From contig NZ_VCQU01000003.1 in assembly GCF_012932915.1 (NCBI RefSeq), positions 603,775-667,774 on the forward strand: a DNA stretch of 64,000 nucleotides, written 5' to 3'. Origin of the DNA: Antrihabitans stalactiti (GTDB lineage Bacteria; Actinomycetota; Actinomycetes; Mycobacteriales; Mycobacteriaceae). A model generated the notes under the pieces. The model saw only the letters and a program-made list of their open reading frames with translations, was not told the origin of the DNA and did not search any database. Both the position numbers and the translations under genes were made by a program. Position 1 is the stretch's first letter, and every line of letters starts with the position of its first letter. Positions 44,052 through 53,495 of the stretch are shown here, piece after piece.

Positions 44052-44648
44052 CTATGGGCTTCGCAGCGAGACGGCGGCGAGGCTTGTCCATTCGGCGAGC
44101 ATCAACTTTCGCCGGCGATCGGCGCCACGCAACATCTCGTCGATGGTCGTGCCGCGAACGAGATTGATCGTCAGCCAGAACGTCGTTTCCAGCCTGTCCG
44201 TGGCCACATCGGATCCGATCAGGCGGGCGCAGGTTTCCAGCAGCCCGTTTGTCAGTTCGCGCTGCGCGCGCAGCATGTTGTCGCGTAAGTCGTCTTCGCC
44301 GCCGACCGAGGTGAACAGCTCCATCGATGCCTTGCCCAGTTCGCCCGAGAACGCCGCCGACACCAGCTCGACGACGATCTCCGCGGGGGTTGTCGAGGGC
44401 GGCAGCGCGGCGGCACGATCCTGGACCGCCTCCGTCTGGCGTTCCGCCAGATGCTCTATCACGTGAGCGAAAAGCTCGGTGCGAGTGCGGAAGTGGTGCA
44501 CCTGCGCGCCCCGCGTGACACCTGCCCGGGCTGCGATGTCGGCGATCGACGCCTTGCCGTATCCGACGTCGACGAGGCTGTCGATCGCGGCATCGAGAAG
44601 GAGCGCGCGCGTGCGCAGGCTCTTCTCTTGATGCTTGTTCGGTGGCAT
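44052..44648 (-). CDS. TetR-family transcriptional regulator
   Basis: A 198-residue regulator from ATG 44648 (GTG 44663 is an alternative). The helix-turn-helix is YGKASIADIAARAGVTRGAQVHHFRTRTELFAHVI. It is divergent from the acyl-CoA dehydrogenase at 44744, with a 7-base perfect palindrome between, and so likely represses it. The gap of about 180 bases between it and the thiolase operon holds only that operon's promoter. Confidence 0.85.
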   Translation of the reverse strand: MPPNKHQEKSLRTRALLLDAAIDSLVDVGYGKASIADIAARAGVTRGAQVHHFRTRTELFAHVIEHLAERQTEAVQDRAAALPPSTTPAEIVVELVSAAFSGELGKASMELFTSVGGEDDLRDNMLRAQRELTNGLLETCARLIGSDVATDRLETTFWLTINLVRGTTIDEMLRGADRRRKLMLAEWTSLAAVSLRSP

Positions 44649-44689
44649 GTTGCCGCTGGTCACCGCGCTAGTGTAGCAGTGCACGTAAA

Positions 44690-44709
44690 TGCGTGTTAGC
44701 GTACACGCA
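44690..44709. promoter_or_regulatory. TetR operator-like palindrome
   Basis: TGCGTGT-TAGCGT-ACACGCA, perfect 7-base arms, in the divergent promoter region of the TetR gene and the acyl-CoA dehydrogenase. Position supports autoregulation. Confidence 0.55.
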
Positions 44710-44743
44710 ATTACATTCAACGATGCATGCAATGAGGTGTTTC

Positions 44744-45886
44744 ATGAGTCTTCGGTTGACCGACGAGCAGAAAAGTCTCGTCAAGACGGTCCGGGATTTC
44801 TGCAAGAAGGAATGCGATACGCGCGAACAGCGCCTCGCGCTCACCGACGGTGGCAAAGAAGTCCATAGCGCCGAGATCGCAAAGAAGATGGCCGACCTGG
44901 GCTTCCTGGGGCTGTCGATTCCGGAGGAGTACGGCGGTTCCGGTGGGGGATTGTTCGACGCAATCCTGTTCGTAGAGGCGATGTCGCGCGGTCGCGCGCC
45001 GGTGTCCAGCTTCCCGGTCACGTTGATCGTTGCGCACTCGTACCTGAAGTTCGCGAGCGAGGACATGAAGAAGGAGGTGCTCGGCGGCGTCGTCACCGGC
45101 ACCCCGACCTCGATCGCGATGTCCGAGCCCGGTTCCGGTTCCGACGTTGCGTCGCTGACCTGCAAGGCCGAGAAGGTCGACGGCGGTTACGTGCTGAACG
45201 GGCAGAAGACGTGGTGCTCCACAGCCCACCTCGCCGACCACATCCTGGTGGTCGCGCGCACGTCCAACACCGGCGCGAAGCATGAGGGCATCTCGATGTT
45301 CTCCATCCCGACCGGTACCAAAGGCATGGAAACCCGCCAGATCGAGACGATGGTCGGCGCAGAGGTCAACGATGTCTTCCTCACCGACTGCTTCGTAGGT
45401 GCGGACCGCCTCGTCGGCACCGAAGGTCAGGGCTGGCTGCAGCTCATCGCTGGGCTCAACATCGAGCGCGTGATCATCGGCGCGATGTTCCTCGGCATCG
45501 CACAGCGCGCGTTCGAGGAGACGCTTGCCTACGTCAAGGAGCGCAAGCAGTTCGGCAAGCCGATCGGTTCCTTCCAGGCGCTGTCGCAGCGCCTCGCGGA
45601 TCTCGCCACGGAACTCGAGGCCACCCGTTTGCTCACCTACGACGTCGCTCAGCGCGTCGACGAGAACCCGGCAGCACTGCTGCCGAAGGAAGCGTCGATG
45701 GTGAAGCTGAAGGCGACCGAACTCGCCAAGCACGCTGCGCTGGAAGGTGTTCAGATGATGGGTGGGATGGGCTACTCCGTCGAGTCCGGCATGGAAGAAC
45801 TCGTCCGCGCAAGCCTTGCAGGCACCATCGTCGGCGGCACCAGCGAAATCCAGCGAGACATCATCGCCAAGACTCTCGGCTTATAG
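44744..45886 (+). CDS. Acyl-CoA dehydrogenase
   Basis: A 380-residue acyl-CoA dehydrogenase: SIPEEYGGSGGGLFDAILFVEAM, SIAMSEPGSGSDVASLTCKAE, NGQKTWCSTAHLADHILVVART, MMGGMGYSVESGMEELVRASLAGTIVGGTSEIQRDIIAK. ATG 44744 has GAGGTG before it. It is a single gene under the divergent TetR regulator. Substrate not known; it differs in sequence from the operon enzyme at 39880. Confidence 0.88.
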   Translation: MSLRLTDEQKSLVKTVRDFCKKECDTREQRLALTDGGKEVHSAEIAKKMADLGFLGLSIPEEYGGSGGGLFDAILFVEAMSRGRAPVSSFPVTLIVAHSYLKFASEDMKKEVLGGVVTGTPTSIAMSEPGSGSDVASLTCKAEKVDGGYVLNGQKTWCSTAHLADHILVVARTSNTGAKHEGISMFSIPTGTKGMETRQIETMVGAEVNDVFLTDCFVGADRLVGTEGQGWLQLIAGLNIERVIIGAMFLGIAQRAFEETLAYVKERKQFGKPIGSFQALSQRLADLATELEATRLLTYDVAQRVDENPAALLPKEASMVKLKATELAKHAALEGVQMMGGMGYSVESGMEELVRASLAGTIVGGTSEIQRDIIAKTLGL

Positions 45887-45946
45887 GTCTGTACGGCGGC
45901 ATGATGATCTGGGCACGCAATTCGAGTCGCCCATCAGGAGGTCGTT

Positions 45947-46267
45947 ATGCCGAGGTACCTGTGGCAAGTGTCGTATTCGGTCGAGGGAGCGCAAGGGCTC
46001 CTGGCGGAGGGTGGCACCGCGCGGCGCGCGGCGATCGCGCGCATGGTCGAAAGTGTCGGCGGCACGGTCGAAGCCTGCTACTTCGGCCTCGGTGCTCATG
46101 ACTTGTTCGTCATCGGCACGGTTCCCGACGACGTGGCTGCTGCGACGCTGGCTCTGCAAACCACGGCATCGGGTGCGGCGCGCTCGGAATCGGTGACGCT
46201 GCTGACTCCCGAGCAACTGGACGAGGCGGTCGCCCGCTCGGCGGAGTATCGAGCGCCGGGGGCATAG
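45947..46267 (+). CDS. GYD domain-containing protein
   Basis: A 106-residue protein of the GYD family: MPRYLWQVSYSVEGAQGLL, ARMVESVGGTVEACYFGLGAHDLFVIGTVPDDVAAA. GGAGG precedes the ATG. Function unknown; the fold is a small ferredoxin-like alpha/beta domain. A strong hairpin follows 23 bases after the stop. Confidence 0.75.
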   Translation: MPRYLWQVSYSVEGAQGLLAEGGTARRAAIARMVESVGGTVEACYFGLGAHDLFVIGTVPDDVAAATLALQTTASGAARSESVTLLTPEQLDEAVARSAEYRAPGA

Positions 46268-46290
46268 CTTCGGGCCCTTGGCACCTTTGA

Positions 46291-46340
46291 CCCTCGTGAG
46301 TCTTTTCGGAGTCTATGGACTCCAAAAAGACTCACGAGGG
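46291..46340. repeat. 23-bp-stem hairpin element, copy A
   Basis: Left arm 46291-46313 and right arm 46318-46340 pair over 23 bases with one mismatch around the loop TATG. The core CTCGTGAGTCTTTTCGGAGTC is repeated exactly at 63750. It sits between the convergent GYD and PPOX genes and could end transcription in both directions, although there is no U-tract. The one mismatch becomes a G-U wobble in RNA made from the minus strand. Confidence 0.8.
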
Positions 46341-46401
46341 GGTTAGTCGACGAGGTCGCAGATCACGTGTTTCCGCTCGGCGTTCCTGATCGCTGAGACG
46401 T

Positions 46402-46794
46402 TCATGATGGTGAGATTTCGATCGCGATCGATGCCTGTGGGCTGCGTGTGAACCGAGCCCCGATTTCGCCGAGCCGCCCCATCAGCCAGTACTTGCGGTT
46501 GATGATCTTGCGCACGCGCGGACTGTCGTCGAACTCGAGCACGCGGGCTTTGCCTTCGACGACCGGGGAACCGGGCGTGACTTTCCCTCGAATGTTGGAC
46601 GCCTGCAACGTCACGGCCGGGTTCCGGCGGATGCGCTTCACCTTGTAGGCGTCGGTGTCGGAGAAGAAGTAGAGCTTGCCGTCGGACGGTGCAATCCAGA
46701 TTGGAGTGGCCACCGGGCTCCCGTCTTTGCGGTAGCTCGTGAACGACACGTAGTTGGCCTTGCCGACCGTGTCCCAGTCCGAAGAATTCGTCAT
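46402..46794 (-). CDS. PPOX-class F420/FMN-dependent oxidoreductase
   Basis: A 130-residue split-barrel flavoprotein: YVSFTSYRKDGSPVATPIWIAPSDGKLYFFSDTDAYKVKRIRRNPAVTLQASN is the classic pattern of actinobacterial PPOX-class enzymes that bind F420 or FMN. Start ATG 46794. It lies 13 bases after the SDR stop on the same strand. Substrate unknown. Confidence 0.83.
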   Translation of the reverse strand: MTNSSDWDTVGKANYVSFTSYRKDGSPVATPIWIAPSDGKLYFFSDTDAYKVKRIRRNPAVTLQASNIRGKVTPGSPVVEGKARVLEFDDSPRVRKIINRKYWLMGRLGEIGARFTRSPQASIAIEISPS

Positions 46795-46807
46795 GGGGCC
46801 ATTATGG

Positions 46808-47587
46808 TCAATCGCCACCGGCGTGGCCGCCCACGATGTCGGCCGCGCCCGCTCGGCGCTGAATAGACGCATTGATACCGGGGAACAACGAGCCGAAGCG
46901 TGCTCCGAGCCGGAGTTCGGGCGGCGCGACGACGATCTCGCCTTTATCTTTGACGATCGCCTTGACCACTCCTGCCGCGACCTGCTCCGGGGTGACGGTC
47001 CGAGTGCCGCGGGGAACCTCCATCCCACTCTTCACGAACATCCCCGCATCGCGCACGAACCCGGGTTCGACGATCGACGCGCTCACGCCGGTTCCGTGTA
47101 AGTCCTGGCGCAGCGCGTCGGTGAAGCCGCGCAGACCGAACTTGGTTGCGTTGTAGAGCGTGCTTCCGGGCGAGGCGACGATGCCGGAGAGCGACCCGAT
47201 GAATACGAGGTGCCCGCTTCGGCGTGCGGTCATCTGCGGGAGCAGTGCTCGGGTGAGCATGATCGGCGCCCGCAGATTGACGTCGAGGTTCGCATCCACT
47301 CGTTCGATCGGCATGTCGGCCAGCAGGCCGACACCCGGAAGCGCGGCGTTGGCGACGAGAAGATCGATCGGACCTGCCTCGGCGAGAAGCGCATCCAATG
47401 ATGCGGGGTCGCCGAGGTCGGCGACGATGCTGCGGGCGCCGAGCTCCGCCGCCAGGGGAGCAAGTACCGCGGCCTTGCGGCCGGTCAGGATCAGGTTCGC
47501 GCCCTCGGCATGGAGTCGTCGCGCAATTGCATGCCCGATCCCACCGGTGGCGCCCGTGAGCAGCACCGTCGATCCGTCGATCTTCAT
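46808..47587 (-). CDS. SDR family oxidoreductase
   Basis: A 259-residue classical SDR with VLLTGATGGIGHAIARRLH, LLVANAALPGVG, catalytic Ser in LVFIGSLSGIV and YNATKFGLRGF. It lies two bases after the nitronate monooxygenase stop, so it is in one operon with it and probably with the PPOX gene. Substrate unknown. Confidence 0.85.
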   Translation of the reverse strand: MKIDGSTVLLTGATGGIGHAIARRLHAEGANLILTGRKAAVLAPLAAELGARSIVADLGDPASLDALLAEAGPIDLLVANAALPGVGLLADMPIERVDANLDVNLRAPIMLTRALLPQMTARRSGHLVFIGSLSGIVASPGSTLYNATKFGLRGFTDALRQDLHGTGVSASIVEPGFVRDAGMFVKSGMEVPRGTRTVTPEQVAAGVVKAIVKDKGEIVVAPPELRLGARFGSLFPGINASIQRRAGAADIVGGHAGGD

Positions 47588-47589
47588 GA

Positions 47590-48579
47590 CTACGACGCTA
47601 GTGCGTTGATTCCGGTCTTGGTGTCCAACGCCTGGATGGCCTCGTCGTACTGGGCCTTGAAGGTCGCAACCAGGTCCGCAACCGTGAGGTTGTCCTTGAC
47701 CGCGCCGATGCCTTGACCTGCGCCCCAAATGTCCTTCCACGCCTTCGCTCCGCTGAGGGCGCTCGAACCGAAGTTCATCGCCGACGCGTCGGATTCAGGA
47801 AGTTCGTCGGGGTTCAAGCCAGCGGCAGTAATGCTGCCGCGCAAGTAGTTTCCGTGCACGCCCGTGAAGAGGTTGCTGTAGACGATGTCTTTGGCGGCGG
47901 AGTCGACGATCATCTTCTTGTAGCCGGGATCCGCGTTGGCTTCGACGGTAGAGATGAAGGCCGAACCGACGTAGGCAAGATCGGCTCCAGCCGCAAGGGC
48001 AGCCAGGATGGACCGGCCATGGGCGATTGCGCCCGACAGCAAGATGGGTCCGTCGAACCAGTCCCGAATTTCCTGCACGAGAGCGAAGGGCGACTGTGTA
48101 CCGGCATGACCGCCGGCGCCCGTGCTGACCGCGATGATGCCGTCGGCGCCCTTGGCGATCGCCTTGCGCGCGAACTCGTCGCTGATGACGTCGTGCAGCA
48201 CGATTCCGCCGTAGGAGTGCACGGCGTCGTTGATCTCGGGGCGTGCTCCGAGCGAGGTGATGACGATCGGCACCTTGTGCTCCACGATCACGGCCATGTC
48301 GTGTTCGAGCCGGTCGTTGGATCGGTGCACGATCTGGTTGACGGCGAACGGTGCGACGACCGCATCGGGATTCGCGAGCGCGTACGCCGCGTTCTCCTCG
48401 GAGATGCGGTCGAGCCAGTCCGACAACAGCGACGACGGCCGCGCATTCAGGGCGGGAAACGATCCGATGACGCCGGCTTGGCACTGGGCAATGACCAGCT
48501 CGGGGCCCGAGCAGATGAACAGCGGCGATGCGACGACGGGCAACGTGAGCTTGGTCGCGAGAGTGGGAGGGAGAGCCAT
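47590..48579 (-). CDS. Nitronate monooxygenase (NPD/2-nitropropane dioxygenase-like)
   Basis: A 329-residue FMN TIM-barrel: LTLPVVASPLFICSGPELVIAQCQAGVIGSFPA, VSTGAGGHAGTQSPFALV, ILLSGAIAHGRSILAALAAGADLAYVGSAF. The HxGGHxG-type loop GAGGHAG and ALAAGADxxYVGS phosphate site are standard. It oxidises alkyl nitronates in characterised members. It heads a three-gene operon and faces a divergent PadR gene across a palindrome. Confidence 0.87.
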   Translation of the reverse strand: MALPPTLATKLTLPVVASPLFICSGPELVIAQCQAGVIGSFPALNARPSSLLSDWLDRISEENAAYALANPDAVVAPFAVNQIVHRSNDRLEHDMAVIVEHKVPIVITSLGARPEINDAVHSYGGIVLHDVISDEFARKAIAKGADGIIAVSTGAGGHAGTQSPFALVQEIRDWFDGPILLSGAIAHGRSILAALAAGADLAYVGSAFISTVEANADPGYKKMIVDSAAKDIVYSNLFTGVHGNYLRGSITAAGLNPDELPESDASAMNFGSSALSGAKAWKDIWGAGQGIGAVKDNLTVADLVATFKAQYDEAIQALDTKTGINALAS

Positions 48580-48642
48580 CGGGATCCTTCGGTTGCGGCG
48601 ATTCGGTGAGGTGACGCCAGATTATGGGGAAGTCTGTTCTTT

Positions 48643-48656
48643 TGCAATAAGTTGCA
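48643..48656. promoter_or_regulatory. PadR operator-like palindrome
   Basis: TGCAA-TAAG-TTGCA, perfect 5-base arms, 12 bases before the PadR start and 63 from the nitronate monooxygenase start. It is in an AT-rich patch typical for PadR sites. Confidence 0.45.
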
Positions 48657-48668
48657 TAAGATGGTGAC

Positions 48669-49193
48669 ATGTCTCTCCCGCACGCGATTCTCACTGCGTT
48701 GATCGAGAAGCCCTCTTCAGGGCTCGGCCTCGCCCGGCGCTTCGACAAGTCGATCGGGTACTTCTGGTCCGCGACTCATCAGCAGATCTATCGCGAGCTC
48801 GGCAAGCTCGAGCAGGCTGGTTTCATTCGGGCGCGCGAAGGCGACGTCGTGGCCCAAGGGCAGCGGAAGACCTTCGACGTGCTGCCCGCTGGTCGCGCCG
48901 AACTCGAGCGGTGGGTGGCGGAGGAAACCGATCCGCGGCCGATGCGCGATCCGTTGCTTCTCAAGATCCGCGCGGCGGCGACGGTAGGAGGGGTGGGTCT
49001 GGTAGCTGAACTGACCCGCCACCTCGAGCTCCACCGCCGCCAGCTAGCGCATTACCGCGAAATCGAAAAGCGTGATTTCGCTGAAAGCTCGACCGCCGAA
49101 GCGGCGCTGCAACACGTGGTCCTTCGGGCGGGCATCGGCCTCGAGGTCTTCTGGATCGACTGGCTCACCGATGCAATCGAGACCCTTGAGTAA
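48669..49193 (+). CDS. PadR-family transcriptional regulator
   Basis: A 174-residue PadR protein: LPHAILTALIEKPSSGLGLARRFDKSIGYFWSATHQQIYRELGKLEQAGFIRA is the PadR winged helix and the C-terminal half is the helical dimer arm. Divergent from the nitronate monooxygenase operon, which it likely controls. Confidence 0.87.
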   Translation: MSLPHAILTALIEKPSSGLGLARRFDKSIGYFWSATHQQIYRELGKLEQAGFIRAREGDVVAQGQRKTFDVLPAGRAELERWVAEETDPRPMRDPLLLKIRAAATVGGVGLVAELTRHLELHRRQLAHYREIEKRDFAESSTAEAALQHVVLRAGIGLEVFWIDWLTDAIETLE

Positions 49194-49253
49194 GCACGAA
49201 ACCTCGGCATTACATGTCTTGTGCAAATGATCGGTATCTGTAATTCTGGACCT

Positions 49254-50888
49254 ATGTCGACACACGAAGTGTTCAACCAGGCGATCCAGCCGACCGGCCT
49301 GAATCCAGCCCAATACCCGCCGATCGCGGAGGCCCTCGCGCGGGCGGGCGCGTCGGCGCGGTTCGAGGAGGTGCGCGCTGCGGGCGAGTTGGGCGCGAGT
49401 GCTGCCGCACTCGAACTCGGCGACCTTGCCGAGGAGCACCCGCCGGTATTGAAAACCTTCGATCGCTACGGGCACCGTATCGATGAGGTTGTGTACGACC
49501 CGGCATATCACCAGCTGATGCGGCACGCCACCGACCTGGGCTTGCATGGTGCTGCGTGGGCCGATCCCGAGCCGCACCCGCACCTCGCGCGCGCGGCGAA
49601 GTTCCTGACCTGGGGCCAAGCCGACGCCGGGCACATGTGTCCGATCAGCATGACCTACGCCGTCGTGCCCGCGTTGCGGCACAATCCCGAGCTGGCGGCC
49701 CAGTACGAACCGCAATTGACGGCTCGCGGCTACGACCCCGTGCTTGCGCCGATGGCGTCCAAGCGCTCGTTGCTCGCGGGTATGTCGATGACCGAGAAGC
49801 AGGGCGGCTCGGATGTACGTGCCAACACCACTCGCGCCGTTCTTCAGCCCGACGGTTCCTACCGGATCACCGGGCACAAATGGTTCACCTCTGCGCCGAT
49901 GTGCGACTTCTTCCTCACCCTCGCCCAGACCGACGCAGGCGTGACGTGCTTCTTCATCCCGCGCGTCTTGCCCGACGGCACGCGCAACACCTTCCGGTTG
50001 CAGCGGCTCAAGGACAAGTTGGGCAACCACTCGAACGCCTCCAGCGAGGTCGAGTACGACAACACGGTCGGCTGGTTGGTCGGCGAAGAGGGACGCGGCG
50101 TGCCGACCATCATCGAGATGGTCAACATGACGCGCCTGGACTGCGCGCTTGCCTCTGCAACGCTGATGCGAGTGGGTCTGCAGCAGGCGCTCGTCCACGC
50201 GAGTCAGCGAAAAGCGTTCGGCGCGTACCTGATCGACCAGCCGCTCATGCGCAATGTGCTCGCCGATCTCGCGACCGAGGCCGAAGGCGCGACCACCACC
50301 ACTCTCTGGCTCGCCGACCTCACCGACCGCGCTGTCAGCGGCGACGAACACGCCGCGACGCTGCGCCGGATCGGACTTGCGGTGAGCAAGTACTACATCT
50401 GCAAACGAGGTCCGGCGTTCGCCGCAGAGGCACTGGAATGCCTGGGTGGGAACGGCTATGTCGAGGAATCACGCATGCCTCGGCTGTATCGCGAGGCGCC
50501 GCTGCCGTCGGTTTGGGAAGGCTCCGGGAACGTAGCGGCGCTCGACGTCCTACGAGCGATGGCCAAGCAACCGCAGACGCTGACGGTGTTCCTCGACGAC
50601 GTCAAGCAGGCTACTGGCAGTGACAAGAACCTGGATCGGGCGATCGCATCGCTGGAATCGCAATTCGGCGACTTCGACACTCTCCAGTACCGGGCACGGT
50701 CGGTGATTGGAATGATGGCCAAGGTCTTGCAGGGATCGCTGCTGGTCCGCTACGGCAACTCGGCCGTCGCCGACGCCTATACGTCCACCCGGCTCGGAGG
50801 GGATTGGGGCGATGTGTTCGGCGCACTGCCGACCGGCATCGACACCGGCACCATCATCGACCGCGCGACGCTGAAAGAGACCGCATGA
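49254..50888 (+). CDS. Acyl-CoA dehydrogenase, AidB-like
   Basis: A 544-residue acyl-CoA dehydrogenase of the AidB/isovaleryl-like long group: AAKFLTWGQADAGHMCPISMTYAVVPALR, GMSMTEKQGGSDVRANTT, ITGHKWFTSAPMCDFFL, ECLGGNGYVEESRMPRLYREAPLPSVWEGSGNVAALDVLRA. AidB binds DNA and is linked to alkylation response in E. coli, while close actinobacterial relatives may be metabolic. Overlap with an enoyl-CoA hydratase suggests a metabolic role here. Start ATG 49254. Confidence 0.87.
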   Translation: MSTHEVFNQAIQPTGLNPAQYPPIAEALARAGASARFEEVRAAGELGASAAALELGDLAEEHPPVLKTFDRYGHRIDEVVYDPAYHQLMRHATDLGLHGAAWADPEPHPHLARAAKFLTWGQADAGHMCPISMTYAVVPALRHNPELAAQYEPQLTARGYDPVLAPMASKRSLLAGMSMTEKQGGSDVRANTTRAVLQPDGSYRITGHKWFTSAPMCDFFLTLAQTDAGVTCFFIPRVLPDGTRNTFRLQRLKDKLGNHSNASSEVEYDNTVGWLVGEEGRGVPTIIEMVNMTRLDCALASATLMRVGLQQALVHASQRKAFGAYLIDQPLMRNVLADLATEAEGATTTTLWLADLTDRAVSGDEHAATLRRIGLAVSKYYICKRGPAFAAEALECLGGNGYVEESRMPRLYREAPLPSVWEGSGNVAALDVLRAMAKQPQTLTVFLDDVKQATGSDKNLDRAIASLESQFGDFDTLQYRARSVIGMMAKVLQGSLLVRYGNSAVADAYTSTRLGGDWGDVFGALPTGIDTGTIIDRATLKETA

Positions 50889-51664
50889 GCATTCGCGTCG
50901 AGCGACGCGGCAAGGTCACGATCATCACGATCGACCGTCCTGAAGTCCGCAATGCGGTCGACCATCACCACGCGTTCGCGCTCACGGAGGCATTCGAGGC
51001 CTTCGACGCCGACGAGGACGCCGCCGTCGCCGTGTTCCACGGCGCAGGCGGAAACTTCTGTGCCGGAGCCGATCTCAAGGCCGTCGCCCGCGGCGACATC
51101 AAGATCGCGCAGCCCGGCGAGGACGGCCCCGCCGGGATGGGGCCGACAAGATTACTGCTCGGCAAGCCAGTCATCGCCGCGGTCGACGGCTTCGCCGTTG
51201 CAGGCGGTCTCGAACTCGCCATCTGGGCGGACCTCCGCGTCGCAGATCCAGGCGCGGTTTTCGGGGTGTACTGCCGCCGCTGGGGCGTTCCGCTCATCGA
51301 CGGCGGCACGGTCCGTTTGCCGCGCTTGATCGGCCACTCGCACGCGCTGGACATGATCCTGACCGGCCGTCCGGTGGATGCGGCCGAGGCCAAGCAGATG
51401 GGGTTGGCGAATCGGATCAGCGCACCTGGCCGGGCGCTCGACGAGGCAATCGAGCTGGCTGAGCAGCTGATCGAATTTCCGCAAGTCTGCATGCGTGGCG
51501 ATCGCCTCTCGAGCTACGAGCAGTACGGTCTGGCGCTCGCCCCGGCAATCGAGAACGAATGGCGGCACGGAATGAACTCGCTGCCCGACGTGGTCACGGG
51601 GGCAGGTCGATTCGCTTCCGGCCTCGGTCGCCACGGCAACTTCGCAGAGCACGGCTCGGGGTGA
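50885..51664 (+). CDS. Enoyl-CoA hydratase/isomerase (crotonase)
   Basis: A 259-residue crotonase: oxyanion-hole blocks GAGGNFCAGADLKAVA and FAVAGGLELAIWADLRVAD, then VYCRRWGVPLIDGGTVRLPRLIG. Overlaps the acyl-CoA dehydrogenase (ATGA) and the PaaX-like gene (GTGA), so all three are co-translated. Confidence 0.87.
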   Translation: MSIRVERRGKVTIITIDRPEVRNAVDHHHAFALTEAFEAFDADEDAAVAVFHGAGGNFCAGADLKAVARGDIKIAQPGEDGPAGMGPTRLLLGKPVIAAVDGFAVAGGLELAIWADLRVADPGAVFGVYCRRWGVPLIDGGTVRLPRLIGHSHALDMILTGRPVDAAEAKQMGLANRISAPGRALDEAIELAEQLIEFPQVCMRGDRLSSYEQYGLALAPAIENEWRHGMNSLPDVVTGAGRFASGLGRHGNFAEHGSG

Positions 51665-52425
51665 CGACAGCAGCAGCGGGAGACTCGGCGCAGCCGCGGC
51701 GGCTGACCGCTCGCTCCATCATCCTCAGCGCGTTCCTCGGTGCGCCGGCCGAAGCGAAGGCCGGTGAAATTCTCGCGCTGGCTGCGCTCGTCGGACTGCA
51801 GGAATCGGCTGTGCGAGTCGCCCTCACCCGAATGGTTGCTGCTGGGGACCTCGAGCGGTCCGACGGCTACTACCGGCTTTCCGAGCGGCTCCGCCGTAGG
51901 CAGGCACGGCAGGAAGAGGCGCACCATCCACACGTGCTCGCCTGGAGCGGTCAATGGACGATGGTGATCGTCACCCGCACGGGCGAAGCGGCGCCGGAAC
52001 GGGTGTCGCTGCGGGAGACGTTGCGTCAATTGCGGTTTCGCGAACTTCGCGACGGCGCGTGGACCCGACCGAACAACCTCGACATCGCGCTGCCGGACCA
52101 CGTCACCGAGCGGTCCACCGTATTCACGGCGACGCCGGTCGCCAACGCGCGTGCGCTGGCAGACGAGCTTTTCGCACCGCAAGAGTGGGCCGACCTCGGT
52201 GAGCGTTTGCTGACCGAGATGGCCACCGCGGAAACCCTCGCCGACCGATTCGAGATTGCCGCGGCGATCATCCGCCATCTTCTGGACGACCCGTTGCTGC
52301 CCGCCGAGTTGTCGGACGCCGACTGGCCCGGACCGCGCATGCGGGAAAGCTACGACCGCTTCCGGCGAGAGTTCGCCACTCTCACCGAAGCGCACCTCGG
52401 CCGCAGCTTCTACAACGAGGGGTAA
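51661..52425 (+). CDS. PaaX-like transcriptional regulator
   Basis: About 254 residues from GTG 51661. It opens with TARSIILSAFLGAPAEAKAGEILALAALVGLQESAVRVALTRMVAAGDLERSDGYYRLSERL, the winged-helix of PaaX-family repressors, and has the PaaX middle WTMVIVT and C-terminal arms. PaaX represses phenylacetyl-CoA genes in E. coli. Here it is the last gene of an acyl-CoA dehydrogenase/crotonase operon, and its effector is likely an acyl-CoA from that path. Confidence 0.82.
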   Translation: MTTAAAGDSAQPRRLTARSIILSAFLGAPAEAKAGEILALAALVGLQESAVRVALTRMVAAGDLERSDGYYRLSERLRRRQARQEEAHHPHVLAWSGQWTMVIVTRTGEAAPERVSLRETLRQLRFRELRDGAWTRPNNLDIALPDHVTERSTVFTATPVANARALADELFAPQEWADLGERLLTEMATAETLADRFEIAAAIIRHLLDDPLLPAELSDADWPGPRMRESYDRFRREFATLTEAHLGRSFYNEG

Positions 52426-52429
52426 CGGC

Positions 52430-53449
52430 TCAGCGGTCGAACTGGGCGCGTTTGTAATCGCCGTACGGTTCGTCCCGCTCGCGGACCGCTTCCCGGAAAC
52501 CGACTGTGGCGGCTCGTAATTGGAAGGCATAGCCCTCGCGTGTGTGGCGGGAGATGCCGTCGAAGACAGTGCTGATCATGCCCGAGTTCGCGACACCTTG
52601 AGACAGCAGCGCCGAGTTCAGAGCCAGCTTGGCCATCATCAATTGGTTGACCGGCATCCGGGCGATCCGCCCGACCAGCGCCTCGGTGCGGTCGTCGAGT
52701 TCATCTGCGGGGCACGACTCCACTGCAAGTCCCCATTCCTCGGCCTGCTTGCCGCTGATGCTGTCGCCGGTGAAGAGCAGGCGCTTGGCTCGTGCGTCAC
52801 CGAGACGGTGGGCCCACATTCCGGCAGCGGGGATGCCCCAGGTGCGGGTGGGCGGATAGCCGATCTTGGTGTCGTCGGCGCAGATGATCTGGTCGCTGAA
52901 CAGCGCAATGTCGGTGCCACCGGCGATGGCGAAACCGTGCAGCTTCGCGACGGTTGGTTTGCTCGCGTGCAGCAGGCTGGAGAAGCCTTTGTTGAAGCGG
53001 CTCATCATCGCGTAGTCGATCATCGGATCCCATGTGCCCCAGGGATTGTGGTTGACGGCGTTGACCACCGGGTCCAGCACGGTGCCGGAGACTTCGTCGG
53101 GTCCGTCGCCGGTGTTGAAGCCTTTCTCCGCGAAGATGTCCAGGTCGTAGCCGCCGCAGAACCCTTTACCGCGACCGCTGACCAAAATCACGTGCACACG
53201 TGGGTCCAAATCGGCCCGCTCGACCGCGTGTGTGAGGTCCCGCGGAGTGTCGGGGGTGATCGAATTGCCCTTCTCCGGGCGGTTGAACGTTATTCGGGCG
53301 ATCCGTCCGTCTCGTTCGTACGTCAGGGTCGGGTAGTCGTAGTCGTAGTCGGGTTCTGGCCTGCCGTTCCATGGTGAGTCCGGGACCTCGGTCCAGTTGT
53401 CGTACCAACCTGCGGGGCGGGTTCCTGCATGCGATTGCTCGTCGGACAT
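52430..53449 (-). CDS. Enoyl-CoA hydratase/isomerase family protein, extended
   Basis: A 339-residue crotonase with about 40 extra N-terminal residues (WYDNWTEVPDSPWNGRPEPDYDYDYPTL). Core blocks: ITFNRPEKGNSIT, SGRGKGFCGGYDLDIFAE, FAIAGGTDIALFSDQIICADD. It is convergent with the PaaX-like gene and divergent from a TetR gene across a palindrome. Substrate unknown. Confidence 0.85.
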   Translation of the reverse strand: MSDEQSHAGTRPAGWYDNWTEVPDSPWNGRPEPDYDYDYPTLTYERDGRIARITFNRPEKGNSITPDTPRDLTHAVERADLDPRVHVILVSGRGKGFCGGYDLDIFAEKGFNTGDGPDEVSGTVLDPVVNAVNHNPWGTWDPMIDYAMMSRFNKGFSSLLHASKPTVAKLHGFAIAGGTDIALFSDQIICADDTKIGYPPTRTWGIPAAGMWAHRLGDARAKRLLFTGDSISGKQAEEWGLAVESCPADELDDRTEALVGRIARMPVNQLMMAKLALNSALLSQGVANSGMISTVFDGISRHTREGYAFQLRAATVGFREAVRERDEPYGDYKRAQFDR

Positions 53450-53495
53450 CGTCGTTTCCCTTCGTCTTCTGCAGCTTGACCCATCGACCCATTGA

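Noticed and set aside
46291..46340. Standard Rho-independent terminator
   Set aside because: The stem is very long and lacks a U-tract on either side, and an identical copy occurs at a place without an obvious transcript end, so it is reported as a repeat.
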